A stretch of 54,033 nt of DNA, taken from Bacteroidales bacterium. Lineage in GTDB: Bacteria; Bacteroidota; Bacteroidia; Bacteroidales; UBA12170. The position numbers and the translations under genes were made by a program. This document shows positions 8,361 through 17,849 of the stretch, piece after piece. The stretch's first letter is position 1; each line of letters begins with the position of its first letter. Below the pieces are notes generated by a model. The model made no database searches. It had not been told where the DNA came from and worked only from the letters and a program-made list of their open reading frames with translations. The stretch lies in NCBI GenBank assembly GCA_021157585.1, contig JAGGWH010000156.1:1-54033 (forward strand). The letters are read 5' to 3'.

Positions 8361-9701
8361 TTACAGCTTGAATTTTATAACCTTTGATTTTAGAGTAGAT
8401 GCTGGAAGTCCTAATAGTTCTGCAGCCTTTGCTTTGTTACCATGTGATTTATCCAAAGCGGTAATGACTGCATTTTTCTCAACCTCTTCAAGGATTTCAT
8501 TTAGCGTTTTATTATCGAAAGTAAAGCAGCTTCGTTTAAAATCGGGAAATTTTATTTCGTAAGGAATGATTTCTGTATCTATCTTGTTATCAGCACTCAA
8601 CAGTGTTAGTCGTTCCGAAAGGTTTTTTAATTCTCTAACATTTCCAGGAAACGGATATTTTTTTAAAATATCAAATACCTCACTGTCAATTTGCTTTTCG
8701 CCATCCTCAGAATAAATCGAAACAAAATGCTTGGTTAAACGAACAATATCTTCAGGTTTTTCTCTTAAAGAAGGCAACTGAATTGGAAATACATTTAGAC
8801 GATAGAAGAGATCTTCTCTAAACTTTCCCTCGTCTACCATTTTTCTCAAATCTTTTTTGGTGGAAGCAATAAGACGAATGTCAACCTTAATTATTTTACT
8901 TCCGCCAACTCTTTCTATTTCTCTCTCTTCAAGTGCTCTTAATAACTTTACCTGCATGTCGAGCGGAATATCATCAATGTCATCCAAATAAAGAGTGCCA
9001 CCAGAGGCCATTTCAAACCGTCCTATTTTTTCTGAGATGGCTCCAGTAAAAGCTCCTTTTTCATGTCCAAAAAGTTCGGATTCAAATATTTCACGATTCA
9101 ATATTGCACAACTAACCTTAATCAATGGTTTTTTACTTCGACTACTGTTATAATGAATGATGTTAGTTAACAACTCTTTCCCCGTTCCTGTTTCACCTAC
9201 AAGCAAAACAGAAGTTGATTTTTGCGCAACGATTTTTACCAAGTTGAAAATTTCATTTACCCTAGCACTTTCGCCTACATAAGACGAAAAATTGTAATTC
9301 TGTTTTAATTTTATTTTTAGTTCTTTATTCTCATCCTTAACTTGTTTAAGTTCGATAATACGCTCGATAATAAGAAGTATTTTTTCGTTATCGAAAGGTT
9401 TTTCGACATAATCATAGGCGCCTAATTTCATAGCTTCTACTGCTGTGGAAACAGTAGAATATGCTGTCATTAGAACAACAAAAATAGCCGGATTTATTTT
9501 TTTTATTCTCTCTAAGAATTCAATGCCATTAATGTCTGGCATTTTTAGATCGGTGATTACAATATCAGGGGTGATGGTTTTCATTTGTTTCAATGCAGAA
9601 CCGGCATGAGCAAATTCAAAAACCTCATAACCGGCATCTTTTAATTCGTCGGCAAGAGAAACCCGAATTATGCGTTCATCATCTACAACATATATTTTCA
9701 T
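8361..9701 (-). CDS. sigma-54-dependent response regulator, NtrC family
   Basis: This 446-residue protein has the three NtrC-type domains. The receiver domain (1-120) has phospho-acceptor Asp51 in VITDLKMPD. The AAA+ domain (about 140-375) has Walker A GETGTGKE (169-176), the sigma-54 contact loop GAFTGA (216-221) and Walker B LYLDD (237-241). A C-terminal Fis-type helix-turn-helix (about 407-440) ends GNKAKAAELLGLPASTLK. It overlaps the kinase gene by 4 bp (ATGA), so the two form a cognate pair. The likely target is the heme/barrel operon whose promoter candidate lies about 180 bp beyond its stop codon. Confidence 0.95.
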   Translation of the reverse strand: MKIYVVDDERIIRVSLADELKDAGYEVFEFAHAGSALKQMKTITPDIVITDLKMPDINGIEFLERIKKINPAIFVVLMTAYSTVSTAVEAMKLGAYDYVEKPFDNEKILLIIERIIELKQVKDENKELKIKLKQNYNFSSYVGESARVNEIFNLVKIVAQKSTSVLLVGETGTGKELLTNIIHYNSSRSKKPLIKVSCAILNREIFESELFGHEKGAFTGAISEKIGRFEMASGGTLYLDDIDDIPLDMQVKLLRALEEREIERVGGSKIIKVDIRLIASTKKDLRKMVDEGKFREDLFYRLNVFPIQLPSLREKPEDIVRLTKHFVSIYSEDGEKQIDSEVFDILKKYPFPGNVRELKNLSERLTLLSADNKIDTEIIPYEIKFPDFKRSCFTFDNKTLNEILEEVEKNAVITALDKSHGNKAKAAELLGLPASTLKSKVIKFKL

Positions 9702-11209
9702 AGTTTATTTTTTTTAGAACAAGGCAATTCAATAATAAATTCGGTTCCCACACCCACAGTAGAGCTAAAGGATATTGTTCCTTGATGTTCTTTAATCAAA
9801 TTAAAAGAAACAGACAGCCCCAATCCGGTTCCTTTCCCTACTTTTTTAAGCGTAAAGAAAGGATCGAAAATCTTATCTTGGCTCGGCTTAGGAATACCAA
9901 TACCATTGTCCTTTAAATGAATATATACTTTATCATCAATTGGATTGGCGGTTATTTCTATTTCTCCTACCAGTTGAGGCTCATTCTCTTTTCGTTCAAG
10001 AATAGCATCGTAACTGTTTAGAATTAGGTTTACAAATATTTGTTCCAAATGATTGGCACTAGCATTTACAAAGTGATCTCTTTGGAATTTACGTTTTACA
10101 ATTATCCGTTGGTCTGAGAGCTTGTGGCTGGTTAGTTTAATTGCATTTTCGATAACGGTATTCAATTTTGTTTTCTGTAGCAAGATATCTTGCTTGCGAC
10201 TAAAATTTAACAAATGTTGAACTACATTTTCTATGCGTGTAGTTGCTTCTTGTATCAAAAGAATGTATTTGGTATTTTGCTCAATATTTGCAGGATCTTT
10301 AGTGATTCTCTTTGTGCAATTTCTAATTCCTGAGATGGGATTGTTTATTTCGTGGGCAACACCTGCCGAAAGGGTTCCTAAAGAAGCTAGCTTTTCAGCC
10401 TGAACCAATGCGCCTTGTGTTTTTTTTAACTCCTGATAACTGTTTTCAAGTCGAACCAACATTTCTGAAAATTTTGTTTCAAGTACATCTAGCTCATCAT
10501 TGATTTGGAGGTTTAAAAAACGTCTGAATTTACGTTTTGTTACACTATAGTCTTTCTCTAGACCAGTTTTATTTAAATCAAAAATTTGTGCTTTCCGGCT
10601 GATGTTTTTAATGGGAGAGGTAATGATGTAAGAGAAGAATAACGCACCGACTAAGCCGAGAATAAAGAAAATGATAATCATTAATATCAAATTTCGAGTT
10701 GCCTCCGTAATTTCTTGTTGGATGTGTTCCTCTACAATGCCAAGGCGAACCGTTCCTATATTTCCATTTAGTATAGGATAAGCAATATCTCGGATAACAG
10801 GATATTTATAATTATTTGTATTGATAACCAGTATGTTATAGTCCTCTGAATTTAGCTGGTTTATGTTTAGTAATCCCGGTGGGATATTGATATCGTAGGT
10901 TTGAGCAACAAGCTTATTCTGACTATTCAATAAAAATATATAGGCTATGCTAGGATCACTTTGTTTTACTTCGTCAAGTATATTATAAAGGCTTAAAGCG
11001 TCTTCGTAAACTAATGGTGTCAGTGCTTTTTCTGCAACTATACCGGCAAGTACCTTACAACGCTTGTCTATTTCTTTTTCAAAAGAAGTATAAACAGATG
11101 TCCATAAAAGATAAATATTAGTAAGACCAAAGATGAGGACTACAAAAGTAGAAACGATGGCAAATTTCCAAAATAAAGGGAGCCTGATTATTTTATTTTG
11201 AAGCTGCAT
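9698..11209 (-). CDS. membrane sensor histidine kinase with HAMP domain
   Basis: This 503-residue kinase has two transmembrane helices (about 14-36 and 174-196) flanking a ~135-residue periplasmic sensor region, then a HAMP segment, coiled coil, HisKA and HATPase_c. His286 in SAGVAHEINNP is the phosphorylation site. The N box (NLILNSYDAI), G1 (DNGIGIP) and G2 (GTGLGLS) boxes are intact. The gene overlaps the upstream PhnD-like gene by 17 bp and the downstream regulator by 4 bp. The periplasmic part probably senses the PhnD-like lipoprotein rather than a ligand directly, as in AioX-AioS or related systems; that is inference from gene order. Confidence 0.93.
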   Translation of the reverse strand: MQLQNKIIRLPLFWKFAIVSTFVVLIFGLTNIYLLWTSVYTSFEKEIDKRCKVLAGIVAEKALTPLVYEDALSLYNILDEVKQSDPSIAYIFLLNSQNKLVAQTYDINIPPGLLNINQLNSEDYNILVINTNNYKYPVIRDIAYPILNGNIGTVRLGIVEEHIQQEITEATRNLILMIIIFFILGLVGALFFSYIITSPIKNISRKAQIFDLNKTGLEKDYSVTKRKFRRFLNLQINDELDVLETKFSEMLVRLENSYQELKKTQGALVQAEKLASLGTLSAGVAHEINNPISGIRNCTKRITKDPANIEQNTKYILLIQEATTRIENVVQHLLNFSRKQDILLQKTKLNTVIENAIKLTSHKLSDQRIIVKRKFQRDHFVNASANHLEQIFVNLILNSYDAILERKENEPQLVGEIEITANPIDDKVYIHLKDNGIGIPKPSQDKIFDPFFTLKKVGKGTGLGLSVSFNLIKEHQGTISFSSTVGVGTEFIIELPCSKKNKL

Positions 11210-12110
11210 TATTAATCAATTCTTTTAATTGAAAAACACTAGTATATATTGAATCATCTACTCGAACAAATTTGTCGATATTGAGTTTATCGAGCAAGCT
11301 TTTTCCTATACTATCAGTATGTAGGTTTAAGAAAATGTCTTGATACTTTTTAAAGCATTTTTCCGACAGCGACGAAGGAACCACCACGGGTGGTATGCCA
11401 AAAAATTCTGACTTTTCAATAATTTTGATATTTTCAATTCGTTCTGGATGATGCATTGCAATATAATCATAGATAAGGCCGTGTACCGAAGCGCCATCAA
11501 CAATACCCCTGTTTACCATCTGGATAGAAATGTCATGCCCATACGTATAAATTGTCTTTTGAAAGAAATTTTCTTCCTCAACGGAAAGTTGTACTAACTC
11601 TTTAAACGGATATAATCTTCCCGTATTTGAAAGCGGGTCTGTAAAAGCAAATTGTTTGTTTTCAAAATCTTTAAAAGTGTTGATTTCTGAGTCTTTTTGA
11701 GTAATAATGTAAGCTTGGTATGAGGTCTTTTGATCGATTTGTGGAGCTACCAATAATCTTATTTTTCCGCTCGAATATTCCTCAACAAAAGCTCCCGAAC
11801 ATATAAATGCAAAATCTACCTCTGCATTTTCTAAGAGCAGATTAACTTCTTCGTAAGATTTTTTTTGCTTAATAAAAATGGGGTGACCCGATTTTTTTGA
11901 GATATAATTTATCAAATCATTATAATAACTGTAGGTTTCTTTGGGCGAAGTCATAGACGCAATAGCAATATACACGGCGTCCGTTTCGCTAGTATTTACG
12001 CTTGATTTCTGATTCGAAGTATCGGCAAAATTAACCTGAGCATTTTTATTATTCGTGTTTGTGCAAGCAAAGGTTAAAAACAAAAAGAATAGTGTTGCAA
12101 TTCGTTTCAT
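11193..12110 (-). CDS. PhnD-like periplasmic substrate-binding lipoprotein, accessory sensor
   Basis: This 305-residue protein has a lipoprotein signal (FLFLTFAC16) and the PhnD/transferrin-like type II binding fold. After VYIAIASMTSPKETY come NLLLENAEVDFAFICSGAFVE-type residues and QFAFTDPLSNTGRLYP, the ligand-cleft loop of the family. Cys104 lies in the cleft loop FAFICSGAF. No ABC transporter permease or ATPase gene is near; instead the gene is fused by a 17-bp overlap to a histidine kinase gene. That arrangement marks it as the ligand-binding partner of the kinase, as in the AioX (arsenite) sensory proteins. The ligand could be an oxyanion, but nothing here fixes it. Confidence 0.87.
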   Translation of the reverse strand: MKRIATLFFLFLTFACTNTNNKNAQVNFADTSNQKSSVNTSETDAVYIAIASMTSPKETYSYYNDLINYISKKSGHPIFIKQKKSYEEVNLLLENAEVDFAFICSGAFVEEYSSGKIRLLVAPQIDQKTSYQAYIITQKDSEINTFKDFENKQFAFTDPLSNTGRLYPFKELVQLSVEEENFFQKTIYTYGHDISIQMVNRGIVDGASVHGLIYDYIAMHHPERIENIKIIEKSEFFGIPPVVVPSSLSEKCFKKYQDIFLNLHTDSIGKSLLDKLNIDKFVRVDDSIYTSVFQLKELINNAASK

Positions 12111-12279
12111 ATCTACTTATTTAAGTATTTGTAAAGTAAATCAATTTTATAATGAATTTGGAGAAAAATATTGATCTGTTTAATTTTATTTTATCCTTGG
12201 TTCTGCTATTGCATAAACTGCACCAAAAAGAAATTGATGTATTTGATATGATTAAAATTTAAACGGATACTTTTTTTGG

Positions 12280-13662
12280 TTATTCGGAAGATTTTAGGTC
12301 ATTCTGAAAGAAAAACGAAAATAGAAGTCCGACAAATGCAAGCCCAGCAGCAAAACGGAAAACACTTTGAACGGCTTGAATTTCATTCAAGAACAACACG
12401 TTTTCGAACCTTAAATTGAGGTTTTGAAAGAAATAACTAAACAACAAGGCAAAAACCAAAACGCCAATCAATTTACCCATACTTTTTGAAGTGGCAATGG
12501 CAGCCGATCCCATACCGTAATTTTTGCGAGGCAAATTTAACATCCCAATTGTTGTTGCGGCCGGATAAAACAAACCCATTCCAATTCCGAGGAGTATCAT
12601 TGAGAAAACAATAAATAAAAGGCTGCTTTGTTGACTCCAAAAGCTAAAGAAAAGCATAGAAACAAACAAAAAGAAATTGCCTAAAAGCACCACTTTCTTT
12701 GTGCTTAAAATGCGCTGAAAATAATCAGTAAATGGTGCGAGAAGAACCATTATTGCGGGCGATATTACCATCAACAAACCCGATAGTTCTGTGTCAAAAC
12801 CTCTTCCTTCTTCAAAATAAAAGGGGCGCAAAAAGCGCGATCCAACATTCACCACAAAAAATAAAAAGAAACCTAGACTCGCCAACCAAAAGTTTCGTAA
12901 ACGGAATAAACTCAATTCCAAAATTGGAAAAGAGCATTTTTTCTGTCGATAAAGGAAAATTAAAAATAAAAAGAGGGAAATAAGCAGAAATGGCCAAGCT
13001 CCAGACCATCCATAATTCCTTCCTATATTAACTCCAGCGATAAGGCTGGCGAGAAAGGCGAAACTTAAAAAAGCACCCAAAATATCAAATTTTTCTCTTT
13101 TTGTTTTATCTGCTTTGAGTCGGAGTTTAAAACTAAACCATAAACCCATAATTACCAAAGGAATATTTATAAAAAACACTGCTTGCCAAGAGAATAAACT
13201 TATTAAATAACCGCCAATCAAAGGTCCAACACTTATTCCTATTCCGGTACTCATCATCCATTGGCCATAAGCACTTGCTTGTTTTTCTTCTGAAATATAT
13301 CTTTTAATTAAGGCTGGACCAATAACATATAAAGCCGCCTCAGCAAATCCCTGAAAAAAGCGCAAGCCAAGTAAAAAATTAAAATCAGTAGTGATGCCAC
13401 TTAAGAAAGTAGTGAGACCAAAAATTGCAAAACCAGAGATTAGGATTTTTTTAGGTGATGCAATTTGACTTATCTTTCCCATAATCAATGCTGAGCTTGT
13501 TGCTGTGAGCATAGAAATCATTAAAACCATAGAAATAAGCGAAACGCTAAATTGAAAATACGAGCGCATTTCGGGCAAAGCAATATTTACTGCCGACAAA
13601 TCCATTAAAACGACCAAAGCCGCACTATTTATTGCCCAGCGTATTGCTTTTTCGTTAGACAT
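12280..13662 (-). CDS. MFS drug/metabolite exporter, DHA2 (EmrB/QacA)-like
   Basis: This 460-residue integral membrane protein shows the repeated hydrophobic helices of an MFS transporter, about 14 by eye. The sequence ALVVLMDLSAVNIALPEM matches the motif at helix 1 of the DHA2 exporters, and STGIGISVGPLIGGYLI matches motif C of antiporters. Substrate unknown. The start ATG is 3 bp after the polA stop codon, so it is probably transcribed from the polA promoter. About 170 bp of DNA without a credible gene separates it from the sensory operon. Confidence 0.87.
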   Translation of the reverse strand: MSNEKAIRWAINSAALVVLMDLSAVNIALPEMRSYFQFSVSLISMVLMISMLTATSSALIMGKISQIASPKKILISGFAIFGLTTFLSGITTDFNFLLGLRFFQGFAEAALYVIGPALIKRYISEEKQASAYGQWMMSTGIGISVGPLIGGYLISLFSWQAVFFINIPLVIMGLWFSFKLRLKADKTKREKFDILGAFLSFAFLASLIAGVNIGRNYGWSGAWPFLLISLFLFLIFLYRQKKCSFPILELSLFRLRNFWLASLGFFLFFVVNVGSRFLRPFYFEEGRGFDTELSGLLMVISPAIMVLLAPFTDYFQRILSTKKVVLLGNFFLFVSMLFFSFWSQQSSLLFIVFSMILLGIGMGLFYPAATTIGMLNLPRKNYGMGSAAIATSKSMGKLIGVLVFALLFSYFFQNLNLRFENVLFLNEIQAVQSVFRFAAGLAFVGLLFSFFFQNDLKSSE

Positions 13663-13665
13663 AAT

Positions 13666-16452
13666 TTAATGGGCTTCTAACCAGTTTTTACCGGTATTCA
13701 TATCTACAACAATGGGGACATTTAGAGAAATAGCTTCTCGCATTTCTTTTTCAACCAAGATTTTTAGTTCTTCAACTTCATCTAAATGCGCATCAAAAAC
13801 CAATTCATCGTGCACTTGCAAAATCATTTTCGATTGCATGTTTTTTTCTAGCATTCGTTTTTGAACATTAATCATAGCCACTTTTATCATATCGGCCGAA
13901 GAACCCTGGATAGGTGCATTAATTGCATTTCGCTCGGCAAAACCACGCACAATGGCATTGGAAGAATTGATATCTTTTAAATAGCGGCGGCGACCTTTTA
14001 TGGTTTCTACATAACCCTTTTCTCTTGCAAAAATTTTGGTTTGCTCCATATAGTTTTTAATAGCAGGATAACTCTCAAAATAAGTGGCAATAATCTCAGC
14101 CGCTTCTTTCCTCGAAATTCCAATATTCTCTGCAAGTCCAAAAGCAGAAATTCCATAAATAATCCCAAAGTTCACACCTTTAGCATTACGACGCATATCT
14201 TTGTCAACCTCTTCAATAGGTACATTATACACTTTAGAAGCTGTGGCAGTATGTATATCGATACCATCTTTAAATGCTTGTATCATAGCTTTATCGCCGC
14301 TTAGGCTGGCGATAATTCGTAATTCAATTTGAGAATAATCTGCCGCTAAAAGAATATAATTGGCATTGCGCGGAACAAAAGCTTTACGTATTTCGCGCCC
14401 TTTTTCCGTTCGGATAGGAATATTTTGAAGGTTGGGATTCGTGGAGCTTAAACGACCAGTAGCTGCTACTGTTTGGTTGTAGCTTGTATGTATTCTTCTT
14501 GTTCGCGGATTAACCAATAAAGGTAAGGCATCAACGTAAGTTGACTTTAATTTAGTTAAAGAGCGATAATCTAAAATTGCGCGAATGATAGGATGTTTGT
14601 TTTCTAATTTACGAAGTATATCTTCGCCTGTTGAATATTGTCCCGATTTGGTTTTTTTAGCTTTTTCAACAATTTTCATATGTCCAAAAAGAATTTCGCC
14701 CAACTGCTTTGGCGATGATACATTAAACTGAACACCTGCCATTTCTTGTATCTGCTTGTTTAGTTTAACAATCTCTTTTCCAAGCTCAAGAGAAAAATCA
14801 TTTAAAGCCTCTGAATCTAAATTTACACCCTCGCCTTCCATAGAAGCCAAGACTGAAATTAAAGGAATTTCAATTTCATTAAATAAATTAAGTAATCCTG
14901 CTTCTTGTAATTTTGGCTCAAAAATATCTTTTAGTTGAAGTGTAATATCAGCATCCTCGCAAGCATATTCTTTTAGTAAATCCAAAGGAACATCGCGCAT
15001 AGTTTTTTGGTTTTTTCCTTTTTTACCAATCAAATCTGCTATAGGCATGGGCTTATAATCCAAATAGTTTTCGGCTAATATGTCCATAGAGTGTCGCATA
15101 TCGGGTTGTAAAAGATAATGCGCTATCATAGTATCAAATAAACGTCCTTTTACTTCAATACCATACCATTTTAGGAATGAAATATCAAATTTTAAGTTTT
15201 GACCTATTTTCCCAATACTTTCATTTTCAAAAACAGCTTTAAACTCTTGCATCACAGCTTCAGCTTCGGCAAAATTTTCGGGTAAGCAAACATAAAAACC
15301 TGAATGATGACCATACGAAAACGACAAACCAACCAATTCATCTGTATTTGGGTTTAAGCCGGTTGTTTCTGTATCAAAACAAAAAGCCATAGATGAAGAT
15401 AGAGTCTTAATAAGTTTTTCGCGCTTTTCAAATGTATCTACTAATTCGTAATTATGTGTTTGTGTTTCAAGTGTTTTATATTCGCTTTCAGTAGGTATTT
15501 CTATGCCGGCAGATCCAAATAAGTCGGCTTGACCACTTTCTGTATTTAATCCTTTTTCAGATAAGGAATTCATTTGTTTTAAAACCCTTGAAGCAAATGT
15601 TCTAAACTCTAATTCTGTTGTAATTTCTTTTAATGCTTTAGCGTTGGGCTCTTTTCTTTCAAAGCTTTTTAAATCAAAAGTTACCGGAGCATTAATATCT
15701 ATGGTTGCTAATTTTTTCGACATTAAAGCATCTTCTTTTGCCGCCTTAACTTTATCACGAAGTTTAGGGTTTTTTATCTCGTCGATACGTTTAAGCATTT
15801 CTTCCACACTTCCAAATTGTGCAATAAGTTTTTTAGCTGTTACGGGACCAACACCGGCAATGCCGGGAATATTATCCGAAACATCTCCACTTAAACCAAG
15901 AAAATCTATGACTTGTTCGGGGCGTTCCACTCCAAATTTTTCACAAACCTCATCTACACCTAAAATTTCAGCCTTATTACCCATACGAGCAGGTTTGTAC
16001 ATTTTAATATTTTCACTAACCAACTGCCCGAAGTCTTTATCGGGAGTCATCATAAAAGTGAGCAAATTTTCTTTTTCAGCTTTTTTAGCCAAAGTTCCAA
16101 TTACATCGTCGGCTTCATAATTCTCAACTAAAACAACAGGAATATTAAAGGCTTGAATAAGTTGCTTAATATAGGGAATTGATATGCTAATATCTTCGGG
16201 AGTTTTTTCACGATTGGCTTTATAGGCCGGATAAAATTCGTTACGAAACGATCCTCCTTTAGGATCAAAAACAACTGCAATATAATCCGGATTTTCATTA
16301 GAGAGTACTTCCCAAAGAGTATTGGCAAAACCTAAAATGGCGGATGTGTTTAAACCTTTGGAGTTAATACGTGGGTTACGATTAAGTGCATAATAAGCTC
16401 TGTAAATCAATGCATAAGCATCAAGGAGAAAAAGTTTTTTCTGTTCAGGCAT
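13666..16452 (-). CDS. polA: DNA polymerase I
   Basis: This 928-residue protein has all three Pol I domains. The 5'-3' exonuclease domain starts LFLLDAYALIYRAYYAL. The 3'-5' proofreading domain appears intact, with Exo I (FDTETTGL), Exo II (GQNLKFDISF) and Exo III (YACEDAD) acidic residues. Polymerase motifs A (AADYSQIELR), B (RRNAKGVNFGIIYG) and C (QVHDELVF) are complete. It fills gaps and removes primers in replication and repair. It follows the GNAT-fold gene by 36 bp and precedes an MFS gene by 3 bp on the same strand. Confidence 0.98.
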   Translation of the reverse strand: MPEQKKLFLLDAYALIYRAYYALNRNPRINSKGLNTSAILGFANTLWEVLSNENPDYIAVVFDPKGGSFRNEFYPAYKANREKTPEDISISIPYIKQLIQAFNIPVVLVENYEADDVIGTLAKKAEKENLLTFMMTPDKDFGQLVSENIKMYKPARMGNKAEILGVDEVCEKFGVERPEQVIDFLGLSGDVSDNIPGIAGVGPVTAKKLIAQFGSVEEMLKRIDEIKNPKLRDKVKAAKEDALMSKKLATIDINAPVTFDLKSFERKEPNAKALKEITTELEFRTFASRVLKQMNSLSEKGLNTESGQADLFGSAGIEIPTESEYKTLETQTHNYELVDTFEKREKLIKTLSSSMAFCFDTETTGLNPNTDELVGLSFSYGHHSGFYVCLPENFAEAEAVMQEFKAVFENESIGKIGQNLKFDISFLKWYGIEVKGRLFDTMIAHYLLQPDMRHSMDILAENYLDYKPMPIADLIGKKGKNQKTMRDVPLDLLKEYACEDADITLQLKDIFEPKLQEAGLLNLFNEIEIPLISVLASMEGEGVNLDSEALNDFSLELGKEIVKLNKQIQEMAGVQFNVSSPKQLGEILFGHMKIVEKAKKTKSGQYSTGEDILRKLENKHPIIRAILDYRSLTKLKSTYVDALPLLVNPRTRRIHTSYNQTVAATGRLSSTNPNLQNIPIRTEKGREIRKAFVPRNANYILLAADYSQIELRIIASLSGDKAMIQAFKDGIDIHTATASKVYNVPIEEVDKDMRRNAKGVNFGIIYGISAFGLAENIGISRKEAAEIIATYFESYPAIKNYMEQTKIFAREKGYVETIKGRRRYLKDINSSNAIVRGFAERNAINAPIQGSSADMIKVAMINVQKRMLEKNMQSKMILQVHDELVFDAHLDEVEELKILVEKEMREAISLNVPIVVDMNTGKNWLEAH

Positions 16453-16488
16453 AACTAAAATTATAAGATGACTTGATGATTAAAAAGG

Positions 16489-17607
16489 CTAAATAGTTTT
16501 AATAAAACAACGTCTTCGTTTATGCTGAATAGAGTCGAAATTTTTCCAATTACTAATTACATTATGATTGGTTTCAAAAATACCTGTTGTTTCCATAAAC
16601 TTAATTCCCTGCTTATGCATTTCACCTAATATTTCATCAAAAAGGACCACGGCAACACCCGCTCTGTCAAATTCAGGCATTACGCCAATTAAAAACAGAT
16701 CGAGCACTTCGGGCTTTTTCATAGCTTGCAAAATATGATAAAATCCAAAAGGATAAATACTTCCTTTTGCTTTTTGCATAGCTACGGATAAAGAAGGAAC
16801 AGCAATCATAAAAGCAACAACTGCATCGTCTTTTTTGATAATCCTGACAAACTTAGGGTTGATTATCTTAAAATACTTTTGGGTATACAAATCAACCATT
16901 TTATCATTAAAAGAAGTAACAAACGGCAGTTTTTGGAAAGCTTCGTTTAGCACCTTAAACATAGGTTTAACATAAGGCAAAAAATCTTTTGTTTTTTCAA
17001 ACTTCACGACTTCAAATCCATAACGTTTTTTTACGATAGCAGCACCACGTTTGGCTTTATTCAATGCGTGTTCACCCAAGGTAAGACGAAATTCTATCCA
17101 ATCTATTTCTTTTTCGAAACCATAAGCATCGAGATGAGTTTTATAGTAAGGCATATGATAAACAGATGCTACAGAAGGTAGATGATCAAAACCTTCAATA
17201 AGCATTCCTTGAGTATCTAAATTAGAATAGCCTAATGGTCCGTGAACGATCTCCATTCCGCGTTCTTTTACCCAAGCAACAGCAGTATCCATCAATAGTA
17301 GAAAAACTTCTTTATCGTCAATAAATTCGAGCCGGGAAAAACGACCATACTTCTTTCCGGTTTTTTTATTGTATTTTGAATTTATTATCGCACTAATTCT
17401 TCCCACAGCTTTGCCATCGCGATATGCTAACCAAAATTCCGACTCGCTATATTCAATAGCAGGATTATATTCAGGGTCTATTGCTTTTAATTCATCTGCT
17501 TTAATAGGCGGAACCCATAAGGGTGTGTTTTTATATATCTCAAATTGTAGGTTTACAAAAGCTTTTTTTTGATTTTTACTACGAACGACTTCTATTGTTA
17601 ATGCCAT
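16489..17607 (-). CDS. GNAT-fold protein of unknown substrate
   Basis: This 372-residue protein is of a kind common in Bacteroidota. An N-terminal GNAT-like half (FVNLQFEIYKNTPLWVPP, then FWLAYRDGKAVGRISAIIN) carries the beta4-alpha3 acetyl-CoA-binding region, and a second GNAT-like segment follows near VALFMIAVPSLS-like and LFLIGVMPEFDRAGVAVVLF residues. The tandem arrangement suggests an acyl transfer enzyme, but no substrate is known to me. It has its own Bacteroidota promoter element at 17636-17629 and is followed by polA after 36 bp. Confidence 0.7.
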   Translation of the reverse strand: MALTIEVVRSKNQKKAFVNLQFEIYKNTPLWVPPIKADELKAIDPEYNPAIEYSESEFWLAYRDGKAVGRISAIINSKYNKKTGKKYGRFSRLEFIDDKEVFLLLMDTAVAWVKERGMEIVHGPLGYSNLDTQGMLIEGFDHLPSVASVYHMPYYKTHLDAYGFEKEIDWIEFRLTLGEHALNKAKRGAAIVKKRYGFEVVKFEKTKDFLPYVKPMFKVLNEAFQKLPFVTSFNDKMVDLYTQKYFKIINPKFVRIIKKDDAVVAFMIAVPSLSVAMQKAKGSIYPFGFYHILQAMKKPEVLDLFLIGVMPEFDRAGVAVVLFDEILGEMHKQGIKFMETTGIFETNHNVISNWKNFDSIQHKRRRCFIKTI

Positions 17608-17628
17608 AATTTTATTTTTTTATATAAA

Positions 17629-17636
17629 CAAATCTA
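17629..17636 (-). promoter_or_regulatory. -7 element TAGATTTG of the GNAT/polA/MFS unit
   Basis: The sequence TAGATTTG matches the Bacteroidota TAnnTTTG -7 element, 21 nt before the ATG at 17607. A TTTG lies 17 nt further upstream as a possible -33 element. Confidence 0.65.
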
Positions 17637-17849
17637 CGGAAAAAATACGAAAACAAAGCTGCTTTTAGGTAAATCACAAAAATGAGAAAGTGATAATTTT
17701 TACTTTAACAGAACAATATATTTTGTAACTTGCAAACAACTTTTAAATAAGTTTCTTTTCCTATAGCAAGAAAGGTAATATAAGTTTTAATCCGAATAGT
17801 ATTTTGTAAAAACCGCTTCTTTATTTCATACAATTAAATTTATTGTCAG

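Noticed and set aside
8361-12110. Naming the trio as an arsenite sensor (AioXSR)
   Set aside because: Only gene order and fold agree; there is no arsenite oxidase nearby, so the ligand is left open.
12152-12262. 36-codon plus-strand frame between the PhnD-like gene and the MFS gene
   Set aside because: No promoter element, no ribosome-binding site and no recognisable motif; the composition is that of random AT-rich sequence.
15644-16120. 158-codon plus-strand frame opposite polA
   Set aside because: It lies wholly inside polA, whose 5'-nuclease domain is well conserved; the antisense product has no family features.
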